A DNA stretch of 64,000 nt. It comes from Chondrus crispus. Its lineage: Eukaryota; Rhodophyta; Florideophyceae; Gigartinales; Gigartinaceae. A model generated the notes under the pieces. That model did no database searches and had not been told where the DNA came from. It saw only the letters and a list, made by a program, of their open reading frames with translations. A program made the position numbers and the translations under genes. The stretch spans positions 30,235-94,234 of the forward strand of contig NW_005179031.1 of assembly GCF_000350225.1 (NCBI RefSeq), given 5' to 3'. This document shows positions 44,691 through 55,224 of this stretch, piece by piece (the stretch's first letter is position 1; each line of letters begins with the position of its first letter).

Positions 44691-47311
44691 ACCGCATCGT
44701 TGCGGATTAAATTCCACCTCGAATTAAATGCACCCCGCGTACATGGGGCAAAAGGGAGACGCGCGAAGGGACAGCTGTCCCCAGAGAGCAGCAACGGAAT
44801 AATTCGCGAGACGTCAAGACGTATTGGCAACCGAGTTCATCGAAAACGACCAGTTATTGCCGGCAAGAGGCAGGAGGGAGGATAGTACGTGCTGCCCTAC
44901 GCAAAGCGGTCGCACCTCGAGGAGTAGAAGGCAGAGTGACGCGGTCGAACGCGAAAATGCCCTAAAACAAGTGCCCACGAAAGCATCGCCCGTTTCGTAT
45001 TGACCAGAGGACGTCAAGACGTATCGACGAAGGTCCCGTAAGCAAACCAGAGGAAGCGAACAGCACGAGCTGCGCCCTGAGGGCACCTCGTCACGGACTG
45101 TGGGCAAGGAGCCCTCCAGCAGGGAGACGATCTCCCAGAGCGATATAGTCGCCCCGCGGTCGCCACAAGTTCTGCCGACATGGGGACAGCTGTCCTGCAC
45201 GCCCCGGTCCGGACCAGCTGCGCTATGACGAAATGGTCCGCGATCCCGAGTCCCCCGTGACGACGAGAAGACGCAGCCCTGCATTAGGTAGCAACGACAA
45301 GTACGCCCCAGTTGGAATAAGGGGAGAGAAAGAGACAGTATGGGCCGCCGTCGGCTGATACACGCGAGATCAGAGCTCCAACAAACGGCCACCGCCATAC
45401 CCTAAATACCGGAGAAAATATTGGTGAAATGGGAAATTACACTGACGGGTGGTTGCACGGGCAGGACGCCCAGACACGTGCTGTACGCAACAACGCGCAA
45501 GGGACGTCCGGACAGCGGCGCGTGGGAGGAGTACAGCGTGTACCCACCGATCGGCACACGCCAGCGGTGCCGCCCCCTTCATAATCGTCAAACCAACGGA
45601 CGTCCGACGCACGGGTCGTCCCGAACGCGGAGCGGGCACCAAGAACAGCAACCCGAGGCGCTGAGCAAGAAAAGACCCTCCCGCGGTGGATACGGCACGC
45701 AAGCAACGAACGCGCCCTCGCCGTGGGCTCGCAAGGGGGGGGGCTCGAGCTCTCCCACGACCGCGCTGACGCACCGCTCGGGCGTCGAGGGAGGAGCCGA
45801 CTCCCTCCTCGTCCCCCGCATGCCAACGATCGGCCCCTTTCCCCCGCTCGCTCGCCTGAAAGCGGAGCGGGGGAGACTACAGTACGGAGCGCGACGTCGC
45901 GCTAGGTAGCAGACAGGGCCGGATGGAAGGAACGCGCTACGGCGGTGACGGGCGGACAGGAAGGGAGAGCGGAGAAGTTTTGCTGGCATCCACGAAGGTC
46001 CGGGCGTTCGGACTTCCCTCTCGCCGTGGGAGCACACAACGCCGCGCGTGCGCTCACGCGCGAAGGAGGACGCGGGTTATGAGGAGCAGCGACGTGCTCA
46101 GACCCTCCTGTCCACGCGGATCAATCGAATGATCCCTCGAACTGGCCTCCCCGCGTTCCCACCCGCGGGGCGGCACAGCGACGAGGACTCTTCTCGCCCG
46201 GGGCCCGACGACACCCCCGGGAAGGAAGAACGGGACCCAATTCTGTCCGACCTCGATCGGCGCAAGGTGTCGACACCCCGCAGCAGGCCCCCGGCAAGAA
46301 GGGATAAATCGCAGGGGGGGAATCGAGGACCCCACACTGATGCGACGGGGGCCAATTCGGCTCCCTAAGGGGGTAGGCTCGAACTATCCCAGGACCACCC
46401 GCACGGCTACACGGACGCGTAGCTCCGGTGAAGAGGGAGGAGACGACTCCTCCCCTTCCCATTCTCCCACACGCCGAAGATTTGCTTTCCTCACCCCTGC
46501 TCGCTCGTCCGACCTCGGAGCGGCGGGAGACTACAGTGCGAGGAAGACGTCGCGCTGGGATTGAGGTACGCAGCACGCCTGCAGTGGACGAGCAATAAGG
46601 ACGAGCGGGGACGTCCCGGTAGTGTCTACGAAGAGCCAAGCGAGGCGGACTCCGGTCGGACATGCACACGACCGACGGCCGAAGGGCGGAGAGCGGGGCG
46701 CTCGTACTCTCCTCTTCCCGTAATAGTACAAAAATTCGCGCGTACGGTCACACCCGAAAGCGGACGCGGCTCACGAAAGCGAACAACAAGTTCTCACCTT
46801 CCGAGCCACGCCGACAATTCGGATTGTCACCCCGCTCGCCCTGCTCGCTTGACCATGAGCGACAACGACGGCAACTGTACTCAGCCGAGTCCGACGACGA
46901 GCTCGGGAAGAAAACCACGACGCGTTAGTGGCAAGACCGGCATCACGCACGACCGGACCCGTTTCGAGGACGGGAGAATGAACGCGCCGAAAAATACCGC
47001 GAACCTGACAGGGACGGACTGTCAAAAAGCATCAGCGAATACCACGCACAAGAGACGAGAGGGACGCGCCCTGGACGAGACCCCGACCGACTTAGCGCGA
47101 GGCGGGGGTATCGACACGCCGCGAACGACCCTGTCGTAAGAGAAAAAGAAAAAAAAGAGGGGAGATGTACAGAACACAGTTGAGCGTAAGCATGGAGGAG
47201 GGGAACGAAGAGGGTACGAAACACCCCGGGCCAAGGCCAAGAGACGAATTTGGTTTTTACGCAGGAAGGGGACAGAACGACCTGGCCCCCGCGGACATAT
47301 CGGGACCCTGC
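44691..47311. other. spacer between pol and antisense ORF (A2)
   Basis: About 2.6 kb, GC-rich, no convincing gene. The 17-bp GACGTCAAGACGTAT motif occurs at 44,810 and 45,010. Two related blocks (about 45,740-45,910 and 46,370-46,560) share GCTCGAGCTCTCCCA/GCTCGAACTATCCCA and GGGAGACTACAGT followed by GACGTCGCGCT, indicating an old duplication of roughly 630 bp. A1 has a shorter version. Confidence 0.5.
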
Positions 47312-49759
47312 TCAGTCGTCAACGCCGCCGGACGACGCCTCCGGGCGCGGACCGTAGAGCCCCGGCGGACAGTAGCCGGGGTGATGTGGCACTGTCGTGC
47401 TTGACCCCCCCAAGGGAGGCATCGCCACCGCACTGTGGCGGGTCCAGCGGTGCACGTCGCCCTCAGGGGCAGCAACGACGTCCGATGAGGGCGCTTCGCA
47501 CCCGGAGCTCTCGTAAGGATCCCGCATCGAACGCGGAGCAAACGAAGGCGCCATTCGAAGGCTTCGGAGAGCGTCCCGCTCACGACGATACCGGTCACGT
47601 TCAGCAGTCGTCTGCTCCAACACGGCCGCCCGACGATCCGAGGACGCGCGTAATGCTTCCAACTCGCTACGTACGTGTTGCAACTCGTATACGGAGGACG
47701 CACGAGCCGCCTCGAGGCGCCGTGCTTCGTCGCTCCGTGACAAGTACCAGCTCGCCAGTGTGCTGAGTAGACCGTCCACTTTCCATGCGCGGTCAGCGGA
47801 CTGACCCAAGGCGTGGGAGAGTACAGGGACGGCCCTGATTTCTTCCCGCTTCAGCGTCCCGTGACGCACAGACATCACCGGTGGCGCCTCCCGTGGCGGC
47901 ATCGAGTTGAGGGGCGGGACAGGGGGGACCGCAAGGCACGCGGTTGGACGGAAGCCGCTTTCGACGACGGTAGGGTCACTGGACGGGTCCGCACGTGCGA
48001 ATTGATATGCGGTGGGCTCGTTGTTGAGGTCCCGGTATCGTTTCTTTCGCGCTTCGCGCGAGGCGGAGCCGACTCCGCCCCCGCCCGCGGGGCGGCTAGG
48101 AGAAGACCCGACACCCGTCGACCGCGCCACAAATGCGTCGCCTTGGCGGTCGTATACCAGAAAGGAGGACTGGCTACCGGTGGTGAAGTCACTCCAATAG
48201 CGCAAGTGGCGATCGCCCACCTCGCTAGCACGATGCATGAGCCCGAGGGCGAACGAATACGTCCATGGCACATGCCGCGTACACTGCTCGAGCGGGTGTA
48301 AGGGTACGCTGGGGAGGTCCCACGCTACCCTCCCCAAGTAAGCCAACACTTCGACAGGTTGAACGAACATGCGCCCGTGAATAGAGACCTCGTTCATGAA
48401 CGCATTTCCGAGTGCCCAAGCCCACTCCCTCTCGACGTTATACACGAGGTCGGCAGAAGCGGGATGCGACGGATCTGAGCAAGCAACTCCGAAGTGCTTT
48501 AGAACATAGGGTAGCAAGGGATGGACCCCCAGCGAAGGGAAGGTCTCCCTTACCACAGCGGGGAGACTGGGGAAATCCCGTGGAGATAGGCCTCCTTCGA
48601 AAGACGCCGAACGAAATACGCGACCATCCTCCTCCCCTGAGTGGCGGTAAGCCGCCCAGTCGTGGGGCGCGATCCCCACACCGTGCAAACGCATGAGCGA
48701 ACATGCCGACTTTTGGAGGGCGACCCGAGCCCTCGAATAGGCAAAGGGGCGCGGGCTTACGTAGAGCCCCGGGACGTGGGACAAGACGAATTCACGAGGA
48801 CTCGACTGCTTCCGGTGGAACAGATACGCGGCCATTCTGTCGACATACTCCACCTCGCTCAAACTGTACGCGAACGTACAGTCGGACGCGACCGCGGCTG
48901 GAATTTGATACGCTGACCCGCCACCCTCCGCCAGGAGCCGACCCAGCACTAAGGAAGCTTCTTCCTCGCGCCCAGCTTCGTACACTTTACGCACCCGGGA
49001 CAAATCAGGACGAAGATGCTCACGCGACAACAACTCACCCACGCTGATGCTGGTCCGCGCGTGTCGACACCAGGAGAATCTCAGGCGATCAAGGGGGAGA
49101 GGGGTAGACCGCTCAAGCGGGACCCCGAACCACTCATGGGTATCGACGTCCCCCTCCCTGCCCGATGTCACCATGGCTTGAGCCGTCTCAGGCCGAACAC
49201 CGGAACCGCGGTCGCCTTCTCCCTCACAAGTCGGCGACGGAGGCCGGACGGGTACGACGACGCGCTGCCCTACAGAGCCAGTGGCGGGGATGATCTCGCT
49301 GACCACCACCGGGGCGTGGAGGGTGGGAATTAGCTCGACGGACGTCGTCGACCCACGCGAACCGCGGGCTCTTTGGAACGGCTGGGGAAGAGTCCACGGG
49401 GGCATGACATCCCCGGGACGACCCGGGGCACCCTCCGTGGAAGCCACGACGACCGGCGCAGGGGAAGAACCGGCAAGCGAGGCAACGCGACCCTCAGACG
49501 GAGACACCATGACCAGCGCCCCGAGACAACCGACGAAAGACGACGGTACGATCGCGGCACGAACCGCGAGGAAGGGAGAAGATGGTCCGACGGAAGAAAC
49601 GTCGACGTGAGCACTGAGTGAGCGTCGCTCGGATGGGTTGGGGGAAAAGAAGAGAGAGCCCACGCACAAACACGGGGAGCGAGAACGGCGGTACGATAAG
49701 AGAAGGGGGTCCGGACGATGCGCATCCATCTCCAGACCAGCGAAAGAGCCCTCAGACAT
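47312..49759 (-). CDS. antisense accessory ORF, intact, 815 codons (A2)
   Basis: Encoded opposite to gag-pol, between the spacer and the 3' LTR, starting 61 bp from the LTR (MSEGSFAGLEMD). Visible parts: a low-complexity N-terminal ~190 residues rich in Ser/Pro/Val; a conserved core (~200-530) with GELLSREHLRPDL, AYQIPAAVASDCTF, GLYVSPRPFAYSRARVALQK, SGEEDGRVFRSASFEGGL, FPSLGVHPLLPYVLKHFG and LRYWSDFTTGSQS; a basic EARKKRYRDL; a helical, probably coiled-coil stretch near 670-730 (LQHVRSELEALRAS, AERDRYRRERDALR); and a C-terminal PGYCP. A 14-codon block matches A1 in protein while differing at ten bases, so it has been under protein-level constraint. No signal peptide or membrane segment is obvious. 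I recognise no family; a gag-like or accessory role is possible but unproven. Confidence 0.7.
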   Translation of the reverse strand: MSEGSFAGLEMDAHRPDPLLLSYRRSRSPCLCVGSLFFSPNPSERRSLSAHVDVSSVGPSSPFLAVRAAIVPSSFVGCLGALVMVSPSEGRVASLAGSSPAPVVVASTEGAPGRPGDVMPPWTLPQPFQRARGSRGSTTSVELIPTLHAPVVVSEIIPATGSVGQRVVVPVRPPSPTCEGEGDRGSGVRPETAQAMVTSGREGDVDTHEWFGVPLERSTPLPLDRLRFSWCRHARTSISVGELLSREHLRPDLSRVRKVYEAGREEEASLVLGRLLAEGGGSAYQIPAAVASDCTFAYSLSEVEYVDRMAAYLFHRKQSSPREFVLSHVPGLYVSPRPFAYSRARVALQKSACSLMRLHGVGIAPHDWAAYRHSGEEDGRVFRSASFEGGLSPRDFPSLPAVVRETFPSLGVHPLLPYVLKHFGVACSDPSHPASADLVYNVEREWAWALGNAFMNEVSIHGRMFVQPVEVLAYLGRVAWDLPSVPLHPLEQCTRHVPWTYSFALGLMHRASEVGDRHLRYWSDFTTGSQSSFLVYDRQGDAFVARSTGVGSSPSRPAGGGGVGSASREARKKRYRDLNNEPTAYQFARADPSSDPTVVESGFRPTACLAVPPVPPLNSMPPREAPPVMSVRHGTLKREEIRAVPVLSHALGQSADRAWKVDGLLSTLASWYLSRSDEARRLEAARASSVYELQHVRSELEALRASSDRRAAVLEQTTAERDRYRRERDALRSLRMAPSFAPRSMRDPYESSGCEAPSSDVVAAPEGDVHRWTRHSAVAMPPLGGSSTTVPHHPGYCPPGLYGPRPEASSGGVDD

Positions 49760-49785
49760 CGTCGCCTCTACAAGCCCGAGAGTGC

Positions 49786-49819
49786 TGAACGCGGACGTTC
49801 AGTCTTGAGGGGGGGGCCG
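49786..49819 (+). other. 3' polypurine tract region of A2
   Basis: TGAACGCGGACGTTCA is followed by TCTTGAGGGGGGGGCCG and then the LTR start at 49,820. GAACG and CGTTC can pair as a small hairpin. Near-duplicate of 44,654-44,678. Confidence 0.65.
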
Positions 49820-50520
49820 TGTAGCATAACCCCCCCTCCGGGGCTTTAAATTAGATTAGATCAAGAACTAGATCAGCTACTGTAGAGCGTCGAGCTCTAC
49901 AGTACAACCGCGCGTGTCCACGTGTACACCACGGGGACAAGGGACACGCGCATACACGTGCACACGCGTACAGCGCGCGAGCGAGGCGCGCACGCACCAC
50001 GAGTAATACGTGTACTGTCAGCCTCGACATAGCTTACAGTATTACAGTGCAGGCCGACCTGCACTACAGTAGCCCACTACAGTACCTCGGTACTGTAGTG
50101 TTATGATAGATTGTTTTGTATATTAAATATGGAGCGGACCGACGGCGGCGGAAGGGGACAAGGACGGGCTTGTCCTCAACCGACCGCCAAGGTGAGTGCA
50201 CCCAGCTTATTCTAAACGTCGCCTTCGCTCTTCGGGCGCGTTTAGTCGGAGCCGAGCCGGAGTGGACGCGCAGCACGCGAGCGAGCACGGAACCGCCTCC
50301 GCCCGTCAGCACTGGTACGTCACCCAGTGCTGCTCCGGGGCGTCGAGGCGTCGATCCGCTCGTGCGTGTGCGCGTCCCTGCTCGCTCCCGCTCTACCACC
50401 GCTACCCGGGCCCGAGCCCGGTTCCGTAGCTGGTTGACCTGCTTCACCCCTTCTCCGATCCGGGGTCTACAGGTCGAACTGCGCATACACCTCCAGTCGT
50501 CTGGGGGTGTTTATGCTACA
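49820..50520 (+). repeat. 3' LTR of A2
   Basis: 701 bp from TGTAGCATAACC to TTATGCTACA. The first and last ten bases are perfect inverted repeats. It aligns with the A1 LTR (10,369-11,025). It ends exactly where the pol frame of element G is cut. Confidence 0.88.
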
Positions 50521-53206
50521 CTCATGTCTAAGCTGAGCCATATCAGCAGAAAGCACGCCGACCGCATAATGTGTTCTATCAAGAGTATGGGAATAGCTGC
50601 ATGGTCTTTGGATGACCTCAGGCCGGCAGATGTCCCTGTGTCACATTCGTTTGAGTTAAATGACGACAGGCCCATTTCGCATGCCGTTCGGAGGCTCCCT
50701 CCGAGACACAACGCGGTAGTGCGTGAGGAGATCGAGAAGATGCAGAAGGCAGGGATCATTACCCCCTCTGTAGCTCCTTGGTCGTTTCCGGTCGTCATCG
50801 CAACGAAGAAAGACGGGAAACCTCGCTTCTGTGTTGACTACCGCGCGCTTAACCGCGTGATGAAGGCCGACAAGTGGCCGTTGCCTAAAATGGAAGAGAT
50901 ATTCGACGACCTTGAAGGAAGCCAAGTATTCACTACCCTGGACTTGTTCTCGGGTTATTGGCAAGTGCGGATGGCTTCATGGTGCAAAGAACAGACGACG
51001 TTTGTCTGTCGGTATGGGACGTTTCAATTTGAAGTGATGCCATTCGGGCTCATGAACGCTCCTTCAACATTTCAAAGGATGATGGATGGCGTATTCAGAG
51101 ACCTGCCATTCGTCCGAGTATACCTTGATGACGTGGTCATCTTTTCGAAGTTCTTGGACGTCCATGTTGACCACTTGATTGAAGTGTTCGAGCTGATTGC
51201 TCGCAGTGGATTGAAGTTGAAGCTCGCGAAGTGTTCCTTCGCGCAATCACAGACCAGGCTATTGGGGCACGTCATCGGAAAGAAAGGGATCGAGGTGGAT
51301 CCAGAGAAGACATCGATCATTTGGGACACCCCCGAGCCGCGCACCAAGACGGAGTTACGAAGCTTCCTTGGACTAGCGGGGTATTACCGCCGATTTATCC
51401 CTAAGTTCGCAGAAGTCTCTGCATCGTTGCATGCTGCTACTTCTACCAAAGTCGAATTTGAATTTACGGAAGGGATGCGGACCGCCTTCCAGGAGTTGAA
51501 GAAGAGGGTGACGTCTCCTCCGCTTTTGGCGCTCCCGAAGTTTGACGAACCCTTCGTGGTCGAGACAGATGCATCCAACATGGCAGTGGCAGCAGTTCTG
51601 GCTCAGAAGAAGGAAGACAAGAAGTTTCACCCGATACAATACGCCAGCAAGACGATGACGGAGACTGAGACGAAGTACCCCACCTGTGAGAGAGAAGCGT
51701 TAGCGGTGATCTTCGCGCTAAAGAAATTTCGGGTGTATTTGCTCTCAACGCAAAAGTACAAGTTGATTACGGATCACCAAGCGCTTCAGTATGCGTTCAA
51801 AGAGAAGGACATACACGGTAGACTCGCCCGTTGGTTGGATTTCCTGGCGGAGTACGAATTCGAGATATTGTACCGCCCCGGCTCAAAGAATTGTGCCGCT
51901 GACTTTCTCTCGCGTCTACGAAAAGACGATGGCAGGCGCGAGGATGATGAGGGGGACCTGATATGTGCTGCCGCTTTTGCGAAAGGAGATATACTGGAAG
52001 ACATGGAACCTCATGTGCGGGACACGTACCGTTATCTCGAAGGAGAAGAGATGGTCGAGCAAGATGCTGCGCAGAGGCGCAGAATCAAGAAGAACTCCTG
52101 GCGGTTCTTCGCCTGGAACGGAAGGCTGTTTCGCAGGACGAAGAATTGGATCAGAACAATCCCCAATCGGGGGACTTGACTGCAGCTATTGCGGTCGCTG
52201 CATGACGACATTGGCCACTGGGACGCTACAGCTACGAAGCAGTTCGTCCGTGACAGGTACTGGTGGCCGGGAGTTCACGTTCGTGGATGTGAAGGCTGCC
52301 AAAAGGCTGCGCCCATCCCGACGTACAAGAGCACGGCGGTGATACCAGTCTCTCAGCTCTTTGAGACATTCTCGATAGACTTTGCGGGACCCCTTCCCAA
52401 GACGAAGAACGGAAAACGTTACATCCTGATAGCGGTCGAACATCTGACTGGTTGGCCCCTGGCTTGGGCAACCGAGACCGCTACGTCTGCGGAAGTTGTC
52501 AAGTTCGTGAAGGAGGAGATCATCCATTCGTTTGGTCCACCTCGGACTATAGTCTCAGATAACACAACATGTTTCAGCGACAGCGTTGAAGAACTTCATG
52601 GCACAACAGGGAATTTCATGGAAACCGGTCCTCGCCTATGCTCCCATGTCCAACGGAAAAGCGGAGCGTATGGTTGGGACCATCAAGCGTTCAATTCGGA
52701 AGACGCTATTAGATCAGGGCGCCGCTACCTCTAAATGGGAATCGGCGTTGAAACAGATTCTCTACGGGTACCGTCGGCGCCGACTGTCCGACGGGTTTTC
52801 CCCGTTCGAGTTGATGTATGGAGTTAAGCCGCCCTCGCAACCCCAAGCCGAGTCGAACCAAATCCGATGGGGGGGCGTTGAGGGGCGCAACTTGGAACTG
52901 TTAGCGACCCTCGCGCTCCGAGCGACGAGGACTGCTAAGCAACTGGACAGGACGAGCAAGAAGATGGCAGTTATCTCACAACGCCAATTTGACGTAGGCG
53001 ACCAGGTTCTGGCTGCCCGAGGAACAGCCTTAGGAGGGCTACGGAAGTGGCCTTTAGGAGAATTGAAGTACTACGGCCCCTGCAGGGTAGTACGGGCAAA
53101 ACACTCGCGGTACACACTCGTGTCGCCGGGTTTGCACTACAGTCGACGGGATATCCACGCAAGGCGTTTAATCCCCTTTATTCAGAAACCCGCACATCTT
53201 ATGTAA
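50521..53206 (+). pseudogene. Ty3/gypsy pol of a third lineage (G), 5' truncated
   Basis: Open frame from the A2 LTR edge (MSKLSHISRKHADRIM at 50,524) to 52,179: RT with FCVDYRALNRVMKA, FGLMNAPSTFQRMM and YLDDVVIF; RNase H with VETDASNMAVAAVLAQ and CEREALAVIFALKKF. An in-frame TGA at 52,177-52,179 precedes the H2C2 finger (LHDDIGHWD to CEGCQK) and integrase with IDFAGPLPK and SDNTTCF. A frameshift between 52,586 and 52,734 moves to the frame that holds NGKAERMVGTIKR and the C-terminus up to 53,206. No chromodomain is seen. Sequence differs clearly from A2 and E, so this is a separate lineage. Gag and protease are lost. Confidence 0.88.
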
Positions 53207-53940
53207 ATGTGATGCATGGGGGAATTGCCCCATGGACTGGTGCGGGGATGACTACGAGGAGTAGGAGGACAGAGACGATGTGGTTGAGAAACTTCGCTGG
53301 GATTGGACTCTCTGTGCGTTTTAAAGTCCGTGAGAAGAGTTGTTGAGGGTTAGGGAAAGAGTCGAAATGAGACATCAACGGGAGTCAAGGTTGTCCGATG
53401 GAGAGGGGGCATTGTGCATTCTAGCGGAATGAGGAAAGAGGAGGCCGTTCGATCAAGGAACGTCGATGCTATAGGAGTTACTGTGACGCAAGGGCTGGCA
53501 TTGTGAGCTGTGAAGGCGGCGGAATGGTCGGAACGACTACAGAAGAGGTCTACATGCAGGGTGCGTCGGTGTATAGGCGGCTGAGAGACACTGGAACTAC
53601 GGCAGCGTATGGTTCAAACGGATTAGTGCATAATTCATGCGTGAGTTGGTGAATCTCTGACCGCATGCAGCCTTGCATGAGAGCCACAGGTCGTAGGATT
53701 GATCAGTTGATGCGACCGTCACGTAAATGACGAGTTTGTCGAGCCAAAGGGCGATGAAAGCATGCCCAACTTGTTTCTCGATCTGGTTCTGGAAAGATTT
53801 CACTGAAAGTCAGGCCTGGGAGTAGCCGTTGAGGATGGTAAGTCGTCTTGGTCCACGAGAAATGACGTAATCCACTCAGGGTTACAGTTCGCCGGTTATC
53901 GTAAAACAGTGGTTGCTAATTTCTCCGCGACGTAACGAAC
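53207..53940. other. DNA downstream of G, possibly a decayed LTR
   Basis: No gene seen. A small inverted repeat (ATGGGG, GAATTG, CCCCAT) near 53,215-53,235 sits after the integrase end and could mark a polypurine tract and LTR start (TGCCCCATGG), but no partner LTR is in the window to test this. Confidence 0.35.
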
Positions 53941-53949
53941 GCGGCCGAA

Positions 53950-54360
53950 TGTTCAGACGACGCGGAAACCACGCGGCCCGAGGCAAAGGCGACGCGAGAC
54001 GAACGCAGGCCGCCTTGCTACCCAGCGCAAGATGTTGGACTTTCTCGCCAGTGGAAGCCCTCGCCGTCTGCTTGGTCCGAGGCATGTCGCACAGAGAGTA
54101 CCGCCCGAAGGACCACAGACCTCTCGTGCGTGGCTCAAAACGCGGCGCGTTTCAACGAAGTCCCGAAACGGGAACAACGAGAAACGGAGGCTCAGGCGAC
54201 GCGGAGACCACGCGGCCTGAGACTCAGACGGCGTCGGACGATTAACGGCCGGAGGCCCGGGAGACGCGGAGACGACGCGACCCGAGGCAACGGTGACGCT
54301 AGACGTAAAAACCACAAGTTCGGGCGACGCAGAGACCACACCGCCCGAAGTTGAGGCTGA
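53950..54360. repeat. degenerate tandem repeat, unit about 62-67 bp
   Basis: The motif GACGCGGAGACCACGCGGCC with small changes recurs at about 53,958, 54,197, 54,264 and 54,326; each is followed by GAGGC or GAG and a variable part. Antisense reading gives repeated VVSASP, which explains a 203-codon chance ORF there. Confidence 0.7.
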
Positions 54361-54623
54361 AGTGCCGGGGGCGGCGCGAGAAAGAAACGATGCGAGCGTA
54401 GTCGGCGCAAGATGGCGGTGGAGCGGATGAAATAGAAGGGAGCTAGGTTCGGTGGAAGGTGGAGAGACGGTGGCCGGGGGGGCCAGAGCGGTAACGCGAG
54501 GAAGCGGGGCCAGTATATTTACGTGCAGCGGCAGCCCCGTGGTCTGCCCTGACGAGGGGGTCATGTGAGATATTTTTAGGGAAATATTTGCATTTTACGG
54601 TAGAGGGAGATTTTATTTGAATT

Positions 54624-54914
54624 TTAGAGAAGCGCACGCGGACGGCCCGGCGGAATCCGGGCCGGACGCGTGGACGCTTCTGGAAGGAATTTCGTAGAAA
54701 TAAAAGAGAGAGGGTGACGGGCGCTGCGGGGAAGGGGGGACGACACTCGGCCAACCCTCACCACGAACGGCACGCTCCCCAGAACCGCCTCCCCCATTTC
54801 ACCGACAACAACTGTCGTGCGACTGACACCACTTCGGGTGGACACTTCCCTTGGAGATATGCCGCGCCGCAGGAGCTGTAATGCTTTTCCCGTCTGATAC
54901 GCTCTTCTTTTCAT
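54624..54914 (-). pseudogene. helix-turn-helix fragment, perhaps transposase N-terminus
   Basis: MKRRAYQTGKALQLL then RRGISPREVSTRSGVSRTTV resembles the N-terminal HTH of DDE transposases or psq-type DNA-binding proteins. The rest of the frame is not recognisable. It may belong with the transposase remnant at 55,225-55,751, but the distance and lack of terminal repeats leave this open. Confidence 0.35.
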
Positions 54915-55046
54915 TTTGCAAGCTTTTTGTTATGTGCGATCAATTTGAGCGCGCATGGAGCTCGGCATGTTCGCACCACCGATCAGGAGCACTGTCTACG
55001 GAAGCATGACGGAGTGGGGAGAGGGGCGGTAGGCATTGAAGGAGGG

Positions 55047-55066
55047 GTGTGTGTGTGTGTGTGTGT
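55047..55066. repeat. GT microsatellite, 10 units
   Basis: Uninterrupted GT repeat of 20 bases in non-coding DNA. Confidence 0.95.
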
Positions 55067-55224
55067 CAGATAAAGAGGTTCGAGGGCGGGGTACTCAAAA
55101 ATATATTGTCTAGAATTGACCCTTTTCCAGAAATGAACCAGTGAGGACGGTACTGTAACCGGTCGCGGAACAATGGCATGACTTGCTGGCGCATCTTTTG
55201 CGGCAGCAGTGCAAATGGCTGACC

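Larger units (their letters stand above)
37351..50520 (+). mobile_element. Ty3/gypsy chromovirus copy A2 (lacks 5' LTR)
   Basis: Contains gag, pol with protease, RT, RNase H, integrase and chromodomain, an internal G-rich tract, a spacer, an intact antisense ORF and the 3' LTR. The 5' LTR and primer-binding site are missing: the left end joins element F inside its integrase. Two lesions in pol (TGA at 40,580-40,582; a 10-nt deletion near 42,829) make it inactive. Confidence 0.85.

Noticed and set aside
47312-49759. Antisense ORF as an envelope gene
   Set aside because: No signal peptide, no transmembrane segment and no Cys-rich ectodomain can be seen; orientation is also opposite to that of known env genes.
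53953-54564. 203-codon reverse-strand frame with repeated VVSASP
   Set aside because: Explained by the tandem DNA repeat; no other coding sign.
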